DNA of 64,000 bases from Anomalospiza imberbis (Eukaryota > Chordata > Aves > Passeriformes > Viduidae). The stretch's first letter is position 1; every line of letters starts with the position of its first letter. The notes under the pieces were generated by a model, which was not told the DNA's origin, ran no database searches, and worked only from the letters and a program-made list of their open reading frames with translations. The translations under genes and the position numbers were made by a program. Below are positions 1 to 14,250 of this stretch, in pieces. The stretch covers positions 34,267,368 to 34,331,367 of the forward strand of contig NC_089681.1 in assembly GCF_031753505.1 (NCBI RefSeq). The letters run 5' to 3'.

Positions 1-2338
1 AGATGTCTCCCAGCTGACCAGCCAGAGTATGTCCACTCAGGATAAGAAGAATTGCTCTCCTGGCTCCACTGACTTATTGGAGATATATGCATTGACTACA
101 GTGAAGCTCGGACACTTAGACATCTAAATTTAGACTTGCTAACCCCTTCATACAGACTATAAGTAAACAAAGAAGATACAAAACTGAGGGAAAACTTGTG
201 GAAGGACAGTAGGTTTAAGAAACTCTTTAATGACTGACATTTTTTTGTTAGAATTCCATTCTGATTACTGCAGTAACAAAGCATGTAAACAAAAAAAAAG
301 TAATTCTTTACAAGTATATTTTAACATTATTCTTACTGACTAAATTAAGAGTCTGAAATTCTTAAAAGAGAGCAGAAATGACTGCTTAAATGACTGTTTC
401 TATAATAAAAATATTAATTTCTATGGAAATAAATGAAAAATACCAGCATCCTTCTTTTGCAAAGTACCCAGGCTTTAAATATTCTTGAGCAATTTTTCAT
501 TAAAAGTAGTAGAATCACATTATAAACTATGAACAAAATGGACCTCAACATATTTTATGTTCATGAAATGATCATCACATCTCCCTATAAAATATTCAAT
601 CCTACACAGATTTCCACACAAATAAAATTCATATGCCTGTACCATACTGTTTACTTCAAAGTAACCATAGCAGAATAATAGTTGAGAACAAACAGTAGTC
701 CTATTCAGCTTGCTCATGAAAATATTCAGACTTTTACCTGGAATTGACTAAAAAATTTTCAATCAACACATTCTTTTTTCAGCACCTCACTGATGCCATT
801 TCAGACAGCTGTGCAGTTAAATTCAATATCACAAGACTGTAGTACACAGCATGGGAACACAACCCACACTTTGGACATAGAAGTAAAATGAAAGTACAAA
901 GCTGATATGGTGGCTCTGATGCTTTGGTGCAAACAAAATTCCCCTAAAGGTGGCATTGTTGGGGAAATCTAAGGTATGGGACTAGTGGCACAGGTAACAT
1001 TTCATAGAATGAGAATAACAGGAGGAAGTCTGTAAAAAAAACATCATTTAATAGCTGTCTTTCTTAAGTGTTCATCTAGTAAGTATCTGTACCAATTCAA
1101 TAAGAAAAGACCATTTTTGGGGGCTATATTACTAACCATTTTTTAGGGGGACTCTGGAGAGCAGAATGGAAACAGTAGACTGGTTCCACTATAAATCCTT
1201 TGCAGATCAGTTCCCTGACTCAGATGAACTAGCTCTATCTGAAATAATTCCAACTCGTGCACGTATTTAGGAATGCAGGGGGTCTGGTGGACAATTTCAA
1301 AGTTTCACTGAGAAAGTTCATGACACTTTATCAAACTCCACCACACAAATTATAATATGCAATATCTATCTGAACCTCTTGCTGCATCTTTTCACTCATT
1401 TATCCTTTGAGGTTTTTTCCTCTCACAATCTTAGTATTTCAAATATCATTGTCCCTAATCTATTTTACCACTTCTGAGTTCACAAAATAGCTTCAAACAC
1501 CTTCAGTCACCTTCAGAAATACTGAACTACTTCCTTTCTCCCATTCAAGCATTCCAATAATGCTGTCAAGAGAGAAGTCACTGCTACTAGGTTACTCTAA
1601 AACATTAAATAATTCTCAATAGAAAAGATTAAAGACATGCTCTCAGAGATGCCACTCATGGCAACAGTTATCATGTTTTGTCCCATAGTTTAGTTTCCAA
1701 GCCACAGAGATTTCCTATGATAGCTTTCTGCAATCCTGTATCTCTGCATGACAATCTCACACTTGTGGAATTATGCCTACCATATAATTATCTTAACTCA
1801 GCAAGGATTTATCAAATGAGGGTAGTTCATGTTATTGCAGAAACACTGTTAGGTTTCCCTGAAGCATAATTCAGAAGCCTTCCTCAGTTTCCATCCACTC
1901 TATCAGCTACTGAAATTCTGCCCTCAAGGCATGCACTTTACAGTTCAGCTAAAGAAAATGAAAACTGCTGGTTTTCTGAAAGATTTGTAGGATTTACATC
2001 AAAAGAAATACTCATAGATAAAGACTAGGAAAGACTATTACAACCTGGACTTAAATTACAGGCATAAAACAACACTGACTGCACGTCACTGCCTTACCTA
2101 AAAGCTAACTCAACAGGCTGGAGTTAATCTTTCTCTTATCAGCTGAAGTAATCTCCTTTCAATTTCAAGGTCTAAGTTGAAATCACTTGTTCCACCATGT
2201 GCAATGATTCATTACTGCAACTGTTAAAAAAAAAAAATCACATCGTATTTCCAGTTTAAGCTTCACTGACTTAGCTTCAACCTGTGTGACACATTTTTGA
2301 GGAAGGGTAATGCTAGAAACTGAAGTAGCAGGTATTTT

Positions 2339-2863
2339 TGTGACCCAAACCAGCAGCCAAGCACACACCAGCCATTTATTCATTCCCACCCTCAGTGGGA
2401 TGGGGAAAAAATGAAAAGAACAAAACCAAGAAAAATTAATGGGTCAAGATAAAGACAGCTTAATAACCACAGGAAAGAGAGAAGGAAAAAAACCAAAATC
2501 AAAGAACAAGTGACACCAAGGCAGTCACTCACCACCTCCCACTGCCTTGCCAGTCTGCAAGCAACAGATATTTCAGAACATTTACTCCCCAAGTTTAAAT
2601 AGTGAGCATGAAAATATATGGTACAGAATATCTCTTTGCCCAGGCTGGGTCAGCTGTTCCAGGTGTGTCCCTTCCCAATCCATACCCCCCCGGGCCTGCT
2701 TGCTGGTGGGCAGAGAGAACAGAGTAAGGCATGAGCCTGTGCAATCACTGCTAAGCAACAGCTAAAAGGCTGGTGTACCAACACTGCTTTGGCCACAAAT
2801 CTGAACTACACCAACATACAGGCTTGCAGTGAAGAAAATCCAGTCCCTGTCAGACCCAGCACA
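2339..2863 (-). mobile_element. Solo LTR, avian ERVL-like endogenous retrovirus
   Basis: Read on the minus strand, this stretch follows an LTR family that is common in bird genomes. It starts near TGTGCTGGG at 2863, passes a CAGCTGTTGCTTAGCAG block and a TGCCCACCAGCAAGCAGG block, has a decayed TATA-like TATTTAAA at 2601-2594, then a TATCTTGACCCATTAA block, and ends near GGTTTGGGTCACA at 2339. The ends are TG...CA. No retroviral coding sequence flanks it and no clean target-site duplication is visible, so it looks like an old solo LTR. It lies in C8orf34 intron 1 in the same orientation as the gene. Family assignment is from memory of the consensus, and the boundaries may be off by about 20 bp. 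Confidence 0.72.
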
Positions 2864-5800
2864 GTACCACTATAGAAAGGGTTATCAAGGGTTTATGAGT
2901 GGTGATCAGAAGAAGGCCATATATGAAAAAACCAACTAGTATATTGAGGAGTTGTGTCAGCAAAGCCCTTAATCTTAGATATTCTTTATGCCTGAGAAGT
3001 ACATAATTACAAAGCCATGGGCATGCTTAAAATGCTTTGATGAATTAGATCACTGCTCTGTGATTTTAGAATTATGAACACTTCCTTCTTTCTGGAAGCC
3101 AACAAAAATAAAAAAGGTAAATGAATGTTTTGAAGATTGATAGAAATCCTTTCAATTGCATCCCATGGAAAACTTTGATAATACACATTTTAAAAAAGTG
3201 TGCAGCAACCACCACACTTCCCAGGTGCTTTTCTTTCTCCTCCCAAACACTCCTCCAGTAACTTTGCATTACTATACCATTAGATTTATTAAAGTTATAC
3301 AGAAAGATAAATGTGAGATGATGTTTTAAAACATTCTACTGTCTAGTGTGTATAGTCAAAGTTATTAAATATTCGGCGTAACTTCTATGCAGTAAGATTA
3401 CTATAAAAATTGCTTTCATATTTTTCTTAATCTTGACCAAGAATTTTTAAACTATTCACATGGAGCGTCAAATAATAACCAAAAATTACAGTGACACAAA
3501 ATGGAGAATGTGAGTTACCAGAGTCCAGGGTGGGGAAGTTCTAACACAGAATTAATTACCTTGACTTTAGCTGCCTACATAAATTAACGCTAAGTTTGCT
3601 CCAGTAATGTTCACTAAACACATGTCAAAGAAGTTAATACATGCTCCCTGATTGTTAAAAAATTACTTAAATCTTGTAATTTGGAAGTGTTCCTTTAGTA
3701 CAGCAACTAAATAACTATGAGCAATATGCAGTATAATTACAAGTTTTATTCATACACTTTGAATAGATTAATATCTATTCAGATACACATCTTAATTTCC
3801 TGTTATTTACCTGTGAGAGATTGTCTTGGTCTCATAAGACTTAATACCAATGTTGTAATCAGCTTTTTAAATAGATCTAAATGTTTAATATGCAACAATA
3901 CAACAGAGATTTCTCAACTGGAAAGGTGAGAATTTATTGCCACGGAAAAATCTGGAAATTCATTTTCACCACAGCAAAACACAAAGAGGTTTTTTTATGT
4001 TTGTAGAATTTATATACTGCAACTGTGCATGGAACTCCTTAAATAATAATAAGTGCTTTTTACATGGCATTTTAAGAAGACAAAGAGGTTATTTCACATG
4101 TAAGCAGTTGTTTGATTGACTTAAAACTATTTGCATCCTATTCCCACCCCCCGCACAGGAAAGGTCACACTGATTTGCCTGTCACAGGTAACACAAGATG
4201 TGCATTATCTTGTCAGGGTAACCACCACTGCAGACTCTCTGCAAGTTCTAAAATCTTTTGAGAACACTTAGTCAAGTTCAGTTTGGTTCAACATAACTAA
4301 TACTCAATGCTTCTCTAACGGCAACTGGAAAATCTTTTTACTATTACAAGTAACACTTTTATATTATTTCAACCAGTGTCCACATAAGTATAGATTAAGC
4401 TTTTGCTTAATTAACACACTTAAACTTTGCTATTTGAAAAAAAAAAACAAAAAAAACAATCACAATGAAATTGGAAATAACTGGTCTCTTTATTGCATGA
4501 ATACAAGAATCTTTTGTTATGCAGAAGCCATCAGTCCACAGATTTAACAAAACTTGATTATAAATGCATTAATTAATAAAATTCTGGTAAATATCTAAAT
4601 AATCATGTTAAATAATAAAAAAGAAATGTTGACTAATTTGTTTTTATACTCTAGAGATCTTCCTCCATTTTGTGTACTATCTTCTATTAAATGTTACCAC
4701 ATGGTACTGGCAACTATTTCATTTCAAAAAGATATCAGTGTACCTGAATCTATCTTCAGCCCCAACCAGGAAGACACCTTAATAATTCCAGTTCAATTGA
4801 AAGCAAAATACAACTCTGATAGCTTCCATATGGATTTTTATCATCCATCAGTTAAGTCAAAATACCTCTATGATTTTCCTCATCAGCAACCAAGATGACA
4901 AAGAAAATGCTTCAATGATTTTTTTTTTTTCTCTTAATATTTTTTACAAACTTCTGTCAGATTTCTAACATTTTCTGCCATCATGGACTATCTCTTTGTT
5001 TCAAGTGAAATTAAAATAGATATTTCTGCTACTTAAGGTGAAGAAACTTCTGAATATGATGATTCAATCATAATCAGACTAAAAAAAAATTAAAAATTGA
5101 AGATTGGAAACACATATGGGAAAAAACATGCAGGTGTCCATTTTGACCTGAACAGTGCAGCAGGCTTGAAGTATACAGGTTTAGAATGCAGCATGAACTG
5201 TGAAGAATCAGGCAGGAGAGACACAGTGGCAAAATTACACAGAAAAGGAAATGTTAACACTGAGGGCAGAGGTACCATGTTCTACATGCCTCCAGCCACT
5301 TTCCGAGGTTCCCAAAATGCTTCCCACTGGCACTGCCAGGTTCATTGCTCTGCCTCAGCCCTGAGAAGTTACAGTCACTGCCTGTCTCCATCTAAAATAG
5401 GCTGCAATTTGGGGAAGCACTCCCAGGCTGTCGTCTGGGCTTCTCCCAGAAATCAGGCCCTTCAGGGTTGGGGGTTACAAAACACACACAGCTGGCAATG
5501 CTGAGGTCTGAGCCCAGGAGATGACACCACCTACTGAAGATGAACACCACGCTGCCCAGCTGGCTGCTCCTATGAGAGAAAACCTGTGCTTGCAAAGCAG
5601 GCACCAAGATTACCCTGCTGAAAATGCATGGTCCAAGATCCTCTCCACTGATTTACTTGTTCACCTCATTTACTGCCTGTGTGCTGCCTTGGAATAAGAC
5701 TCAAAACTCATCAGGCAAGTCCCTTTTGCAATATATCAGGACAATTTTTGTCACAATAGGTATGATACCTTTCCTTTGCTACAGCCAGAAGATGAAAATA

Positions 5801-8800
5801 CAATATTAAGATAATAGAGATTTGCAGCAGACAATTTATTTAACTCCATATAGGAAGGATAATATTTTACATTCTGTTTTAACACCTTGAAATGTACCCT
5901 GAAAAAAGACACAATCGTATTCCCCAGAAGGCATGTAAAAACATAAAATGTCAGGTATAATTCAGTAGTCATATTCAGAACAGTACAGATACCTAAATAA
6001 TATTTAACTTTGTTCATTTAAGAAATACTATATTTTACTTTAATCCTGCAGTATGTAATGTCAAAAATTCAACCTAAACATGTGCATCAGGACAGTCCTG
6101 CATTAACTTATTTCCACAACCAAAAATCAATTCCCTGTGCCTAGACACAACTACAACATCCTGTGTGGAACTTGAATGCTCAAGTGCATTTAGATGTCAC
6201 AAAACAGAGAGATCTGATCACCATCAGAAGAGACAAAAGCCTCTCACTCTACTTCCTTCCTTTCCACAATTGTATTGCCCATTGCGAAGCACCATGAGGA
6301 AGAACACATCCCCATATACAACTTCTGCACAGAAAGAGTCACTGGAAAGCTTCCTTCAGACAAGACACTTCCTCCTTAGAGGAAGAATGTTCTATGATCA
6401 TGCCCAGAAAAGAATTCTTCAGCAAAAGACAACTCATGAGCAGAAGTGAACATACAGTTGAACTGTATGAGGAAAAATACCAAATTTTGTTGACCACATA
6501 CAGTAGGCACATGTTTAACAGAAGAGAGGTCTAATGCTATTATTTGTTTCATTAGAACTAATTTGAATGCCTAAGCCCTTAAAATACCCTCACCTAAGGA
6601 AGTAATGTGAAAAAACTCACAGTAGCTCTAAAGAGCAGTTGAAAACGGAGAACTGTGTCAATACCAAGCTGCAAAAAAAAGGCTCTGAAATGAGAGGATG
6701 TTGGACACCACTCTTTGACCTCTGAGGCCAAGTGCTTTGGTTGTACAGGCTTAAGGCTGACACTTCTATCATGCCCACAAATAAAGTAGGTCTGAGATAA
6801 GGGGGACAGATAAATAAATACTAGCTTACATAAGCTGGATATACTTTCCACTCTGTAAGTTATAGATTAGCTAAACTACACATATGATGGCAATATTAAA
6901 GCCATTAATGCAAAGCGTAATTATGAAACAAGAAAAAAAATTATTATCAGTCTCTGTGTACCAAAAAAACACAAGTTAATGAATATATTTTTCCCAAAAG
7001 AAAAAGTAGCAGGAAAAAATATTTTAAATACATAAAAAATATGAGCACTAATAATTATATCATATGGATCAACTTACTAAAGTCACTTTCTAGCCCAAAC
7101 AAGGTAAATTTAACACATACACAGAACTGATATGTTCCTGGAAAGTATCATTTGCACCTAGACTATCTCCTCCATATAAACTGTCACTATGGATTTAGTC
7201 ACCATGTCCTCACTAGCCTACCAGGGACATAACCTGCAACATCCAGGAGCTGTCCTCTGGCTCAGGTTTTCAAACAAAGGACTAAAGGTCTATATTTTAC
7301 AAGAAAGCTAGAGCCTTAGGTGGATATTTAAAGAGGTACTGCTGTACTAACAACTGGAGACTTTCTGTGGGTAGCAACAGTAATTATTAAGGACAGATAA
7401 TTGAATTATACCTAGAACAGGAGTTAGGCCCATCATTTCTCATTAGACACTTCTACCATCAAGACTGCAATGGCTTAGGCAACTAAAAATCACTTAATTT
7501 TGAGAAGCTGAAATTTGTGTGATTTTAGATGATGATAGGGTTTTGAAGCTGTAGAGCTATTTTCAATAACAGTCAAAGCATTATTAGTCTGATTTTCTAA
7601 TGCTTTTTTATTTAGAAAACGTCTGTGAGTCACTGGTGTACATTTTTGTTTGTTTCCGAGATTGCAAAGTAACTTCCCAACCCTGACAGTGATTGCCCAA
7701 TTAAAGCTTCCTGATGATTTGATTGTTCTTTATTTAACATTATACTAAATCTGCCTGGTTATGAGTGAAGGCCTTCTTCTTGTAAATCAGGGTCTCAGCA
7801 ACTGCAGCAGGGCTCCCTGTGGGAATACAGCGTGCTCACATGGACTGCGCTGCAGCCTTGAGACTTGTCAGAGCTCTGCATTTCCACACTAAGCAGTGGA
7901 GAAGGAGGGAGAAATCAATTTTTTCTTGATTGTGTGGCACCAATTAATGGGATTAATAGCACTACCAGGCACTGAAGCAACAGAATGAAAGAAGAGAAGG
8001 CAGAAAGACCATAATGAGCTAAGGGCCTTGCTGTGAAAACTCCTAAACCATGTGAAGACCATAGAAGCCAGTGGGGTTTGCAGGCTCTATGCAGACAAAC
8101 AAGACAAAGGAAGGGGAAACACAAGCACAAAATAATACATAATAATGCAGCAGGACAGCATCAGCAAAAGTAGGAATATAGCCACATAATTGACTATCAT
8201 TTTAGTATCCTAACTACTATATATTTTATGTCCTCTTCTTACTAGTTAACTTTTTTTTCAGTGTTTAAATGTTAAGTGGATCTTCATTCTGGCCAACTTC
8301 ATTTTTCTAATCTTTTTTTTGTATTATCACAGGGAAACATAGAATAAAATAAATTCTCTTGAGCTTCTTTTTCTCCCCTGCTGTCTTTTTCTTTCAGATA
8401 TTTCTCCTTCAGGGAATAAGAAATCAAGATTAAATCTGTTACTCTAGCAATTTAGTCTTCTTTTTGTGCTTATCTCTCTGAATTGTTCCCTATTGGTAAG
8501 TCTACATCCGGCTTCTGTCTCCAAATAGCTTCACTGTCTTACACTTTGTATTAGACTACAGGCATGACTATCTAACAGCATTATTCTAAACCATGACACA
8601 CTTAGGAGGAGCTCTGAAACACCTTTTTTAATTTTTTTAACTGATGTTTCTACATCATGCAAAAGTATGTCATCAGCACAACTATGGGTGGTGGTTCATA
8701 CAGCACACCAGAGGAATTTCTGCATCTGCAAACCTTGGTCTTCTCCACTTGCATTTCTCTGGACATCTCTGTTTTGTCCTCATTACATAGAAAGGACAAG

Positions 8801-11686
8801 ACTCTTCAGAATCCTGAGGAGGATGAACACCCAGGTTGCACTGGGTGTATTGAGCATGTCGTGCATGCAATGGGCACGTGCAATTAACACAATGTGTCTG
8901 AACATGAACACACAACACCTGCCACATTTATATGGGATCTCTGTCCAGCACACATGGGATTCTCAGGCCTGTCCCAATGTTTCACAGTGTATATATGCAT
9001 TTCATAGAGCATGCACATGCACACACATTTCAGTCTGAGAAATCCTAGTACACTCAGTAATGGAAATTATCCCATCTCGCTTTTCTTCTCTTTCAAGTGA
9101 AATAATATCCTTAATTACACAAAAGCCCCCAGTTCCATCTCTACGAGATGAGAGTCTGCATCATAAAACTTTTCTCTTCCTAACTGGCCTATGCATAATT
9201 GCTTCCAGAGGCTCTCTTCAAAGGTCACCTACAGCTGAAACTACCCTTCCTTTTCAGTTCTATGAACCATCTCTCATGTCTCCAGAAGAGACTGCTTCCA
9301 CTTATTTCGGCTTCTAGGATGAAATCTGTTATCAACAACACAGAGCAGCTTTCCTGCACTAGTGCACCAAAATGAACATGGAGCTTATGTTCATTCAGAA
9401 TTCCTCTCTTTGATAGAGATACCCAACCAGAGGAATATTTCACAATCACAATCTGTTTACCTCTCCATTCATACAAATATCAGCAGAGGCACAACACCTG
9501 TCAAAATGGAATGTAGCTCTTTCTTAATGAAGGAGTTCATGGCACAGGAGCTAGTATTAATAGTGGTGCTAAGGACACCTTTAACTCTTTGGCAAATCCA
9601 TGCCTAAGAAATACATCCAAGATCAAGTACTAGAGGTGTGAGTCAGACACGGCAAAACATCCATACTCTTTACATAATAAGTTATATTTTCCCTGTCTTT
9701 CTCACTCTTTGGTTATACTCTTAGCAACCACCACCACTAGAACCTTTCTTTAAAAAAGGAAAGTACAGATTCCAGGTAGCCACTTGACAGTACGGACCAA
9801 GATTATAAAAATAAAATAGAAAACAAAAATAACATGCTGGTAATACAGCATTAATAATTTTCATCCCACCCTCTCCCATTTCCTATCCTTTCTCACTCTC
9901 ACAGTGTATTCGTATGGTCTATTTCCTCCTATTTTGTTCAGCCATCCTCCCTAATTATTCAATTCCCTCTTCTGCTCCTTCACAGAATCAACTGGGCTCC
10001 ATGACATTCCCCCAGCCTATGGGGAACTGCACCTTTACAAGACAAGATCCATAAGATGCTAACAAGCACACAAGCTTTCCAAATCTCTCATGCCTACCCA
10101 GTAGCTTGCTCCTGGAGAAAAGCAGTTGTTCTTCCCTTCCCTCCCTCCCTTCACCTTCAGGCCACCTACATTTTCTCTCCCAAGTCAACGACACATTCCT
10201 CATCAGACTACGTGGTGACCCACTGAGCTCAGCCTACTGAATAATTTTCACTTCTTTGTAGACTTCATTTTCTTCTATTTCATATTCCCCAACTGGGTAA
10301 CTGTAACATGACACAACTACCAGTTCTGGAACAAGGGCAGCAGGAATGTGCAGCCAAAAATGAAGATGAACAGAACCTGCAACAACTGGCTATTAAATCA
10401 GCCTCATAACCCATAGTCCTGAATACTAAACCATCAGAGTGTCTGGAGTAAAACAAACTATGATAGGAGGAAAGATTCAACTAAAAAGGCTCCAACACAG
10501 TTGAAAGACCCAAACTCTCATGATTCCTGCCCCAGAAAGCAGCTCCTACAAAAGCCAACAAAAGAGCTATTGCATAGTAAGTGCATTGTACTAGACATTA
10601 TAGAGAAATATAGTTTATGAGTAGAGTGATTTCATTTATTGAATATTGCAGGGAGCTGGAAAGTGAGGAAGGTGAAAGGATGTTTCACATGAATACATAA
10701 TTAAAAGTTTCCACTCTCTGAATGAACAGATTTTTTAAGAGGTGGCTAATGTAAAATAGCCTTCTATTTATCATGAGTAACACATATGCATTCTTCATTT
10801 TGTATGTGCACTTCTCATAACTGTAACACATCTCCTCATAGTGCTATATATGCTATATGTATGCCAAAATCTGAGGTGTATCACTGGAAATTCCATGTTT
10901 AAAACAAAGATAATATTTGAATTTTATTTGAATAAGGGAAGAAAACTGCCCAAATCAACAGAAGAGCAAAACCAGAAAGGCAATATAACTACAGCCAAAT
11001 GATTCTGCCTGAACATTTATAGATGGAACTAAAAATAAACATTCAGTGAAACTGAGTAGACAAAGGAGAATTGACAAAGCACAGCATATGGGACCTGACA
11101 TAAAAGTTAAGGCCATCAAAAACGTGTCCATTGCAAGCTTTTTAAAAGGATATTATCATCTCTGCTAAGAGCAGATTTGGATTTTGGGTTGTCTTGGCAA
11201 AGACATAGGTTTGCATTTCAAGTGATCATGCTCTTTACCTGTGTCCAAGGATGAAAATCTGCAATCTTTGTTTCTCCTATCAGCTGTGTGCTGCTTTTCA
11301 TTGCCTTTAGTAATGTGTGAGACAGCCCACTGCTTTAATCAGGAGACCAAGGGCTTCCTATCAACTGTATTTGAAAATGCTCTTGCTTTCACTGGTTTCT
11401 AACCCCATCTTAGGGTTTCAGGCAGAAAAGACTCAACATAGAACCTGTCTTTCTGTTATACTTCACAGGTCCTATGACATTTCTTAGGAGAAAAAGCATG
11501 CATCTGTGCAAGGGGGATAATACCAAATACAGGAAAGAACACCTCATTTTTGTCTGAGTAATTATGGACACTAAAGTGTTTGGGTAGTATTTGTTCCAAA
11601 AGTTGGTGAACATAAAATGCTTCCAGCCGCCTCTTGTAGTCCAGAGGTAAATAAGTATCTCTATCCTTCCTCATCTATACAAAAAT

Positions 11687-11727
11687 ACATATGCTTTCCC
11701 AGAAAACAAACCACATATGCTTTCCCA
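11687..11727. repeat. Short direct repeat (15 bp, 26 bp apart)
   Basis: ACATATGCTTTCCCA occurs at 11687-11701 and again at 11713-11727, identical over 15 bases, with an 11 bp spacer. This looks like a small local duplication in the intron. No function is suggested. Confidence 0.8.
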
Positions 11728-11922
11728 CTGTATGAAAAAATCCCAAATAATAATTAGACAATTGAAAATGAGAAATTCGTCCCCACTTTTGTATTTGCAT
11801 AAATAAGACAAATGAAAAGACACAAGTGAGAATAAAAGATATTGGTAAAAAAAGGAAAGAATATTCATTTGATATTCAAAATAAGAGGCAAATTGTAAAA
11901 GAACATGGTGTTAAAATACTCT

Positions 11923-11964
11923 TAAATATTATGTTTCTAAGTCAGTATAAATATTATGTTTCTA
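11923..11964. repeat. Tandem 25 bp duplication with identical 17 bp core
   Basis: TAAATATTATGTTTCTA occurs at 11923-11939 and 11948-11964, so the period is 25 bp. The identical cores suggest a fairly recent tandem duplication. Confidence 0.85.
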
Positions 11965-14233
11965 GATTCCATTTACTATGTAACACTTTTAAATAAGAAA
12001 CACTAATAACAGGTGTCTGCCTAGGTGTTTCTTTTTAGTCAATGCCATGATAAAGCAGATAACTCAGAAACACACTTGCTCCAGAACAATGAAATAGCAC
12101 ATCACGTGTGACAGAAGTGCTGGTTAAGGTACTAGCTGTTCCCTTCCCTCCCAGAAGCTCCTAAAAACAGAAGGCTGAGTCTGAGCTGACTCTGGAGTAT
12201 GGATACTCTCTAGCCCACTTGGAAAAGCATAAATAAATAACAGCAAAGAATATGTTAGAAAAAATTATAGGCCGAGTTAAAACCATCAAAGTATTTTACT
12301 CTATATTTGCCACTTAACATTGATCTGCACCAAAAAGACTGGACTAACCAAAAGAAAAAACCAAACAATTGAAGAACTTACTTCAATACTGTTAATGTAA
12401 TCCTAAACTTTGACAATACTTCATAATGTGATAAAACACAAAGAAATAAGACCAGTAGTAATGGGCTTATTTTTATCCAGACTGATTAATTATTAGACAA
12501 GTTGCCAGAAAAAATTCAGTATCATATCTGTTAGCTTTACACATTAGCATTGAGCAATCAGGCTTTGCTGATACACGATGGTGAGAACAACTCAAGTGAG
12601 AACAACTTCTCATTTTCCCAGGTATTTTATGATGCAAGATAGTAATGCCTTCTGCTCCTCCTCTCAATAAACAAAGTAATTGTCATTTTGAGAGTTTAAA
12701 AATATTAAAAGTTAACGTAATAACAGGATGCTATTATGATACTTTCACCTTATCATTCTGTATTTTAGATACAATTCTTCCAATTTAACTACTACTTGGA
12801 TTTTTATTTATTTCTGTGTCTGTTGCCAAATAATTTTTTTTTAAAGCAATTAAGAAATCAATTAAGAGAGTCCACTTTTCCATTTCAAGCAAGTAATATT
12901 TTTACTTGCCACTATGGAAACAAGGTTTACGTGATTACTATCTATGTTCTTGGCCAGACAAGTGCATACCTGTATCTATGATCTCTTTCACTGTCTTTTT
13001 CCAATATGCTTTTAAAGTCTTCAACTAACTTCAGACAAATTCCCAGAGGAATAAACATCACAAAAGTGCAACTCCTTTTAAATGCTGAGAGGTTAGGTTG
13101 ACTAGTCAGGCAGCAAGACAGTGTAATTTTCCTCATTCAGAAACATTTTTTCTTAATCTTAGATTACATGGGAGAGTAGAATTATGACTGCCTCAACCAC
13201 AGGGAAATTTCTTACATTTGCATCCTGTTGGTCACCACAAAAGCTAAGCAATAAGAATAAAGCCATTGCTTATGGAACTGTTTGCTAATGGAAAAGGGTG
13301 TGTCTATAGTTTTAATTAGTCTTTCATTTGTTTTTACTTAAAGATAAACTTAACTATGGCAACTATGAGAATATATGATGAATTCTCCATCATGCGAAGG
13401 ACATCTCTACACAATTTTTCCCTTTGACTTACATTCCCCTTAAATAAGTCTTTTACGTCAGTGCACATTAAAGCTACAATAACATCTTACTGTATCAGGC
13501 ACCAAGAAAAAAAGAAATTAGAATTTGATTGTGATTCCCTACCCCCTACTGTGCAAAACTGCAGCATTTCTAGGTCACTGTTGGTTTCCACACATTACTT
13601 GAAAACCAGCTAATACTGGCTTCCCTGCAACAGGAACTGCCAGGCTGGAACAATGTCACTGGATAACCAGTTAGTGCCTAAAATGATACTTGTGATGCCT
13701 AAGTACTGAAAAACTCAGCCTTTCAAAGGTTTCATCTAGCTGCTTGAAATCAAATGCTTCACTAAATACATTAGCGTAATCCATAAAACAGAGCCTTTCA
13801 AGCTAGCAACAGAATCTAACCCACTAAGTTTAATACCAAAATACTCAAAATTTGGAGGTTTTGAGCAACCTCAAAAGAAAACAATTCTTTGAGCTCACCT
13901 CTGTCATTCAAGTTCCAGATTGAAGCTTGAAACATAATTTTACACTGTGAGAAATTGTGAACTGGTTAATTAGACATTCAAGTTGACGGTGTCTATCTTT
14001 GTGTATTTAAGAATCAAGGGTAAACATTGCTTCAGAAGACAGTCCAAAACTCCAAAATTAATCACCAAACTTTGACTAAGTCGGTCATAAGATGAACTAT
14101 AGATAGTGTTCATCACCAAAAAGGCTAAGGTTTAAGTGAAAAATGTAGTTATTTTATTTAAATAACAGATATCACTGCATAATATACACCAATAATGCTA
14201 TTTCATTTAGGGAAAGAAAAACCATCATAGATT

Positions 14234-14250
14234 AAAAAAAAAAAAAAAAA
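14234..14250. repeat. Poly(A) run, 17 bases
   Basis: This is an uninterrupted A homopolymer. It could be a mononucleotide microsatellite or the tail of a decayed retro-insert, but no insert body is recognisable on its 5' side. Confidence 0.85.

Noticed and set aside
5097..5504. 135-codon plus-strand ORF in C8orf34 intron 1
   Set aside because: No recognisable family, no domain-like pattern and no splice or promoter context; compatible with a chance frame. A search for orthologous ORFs in other birds would settle it.
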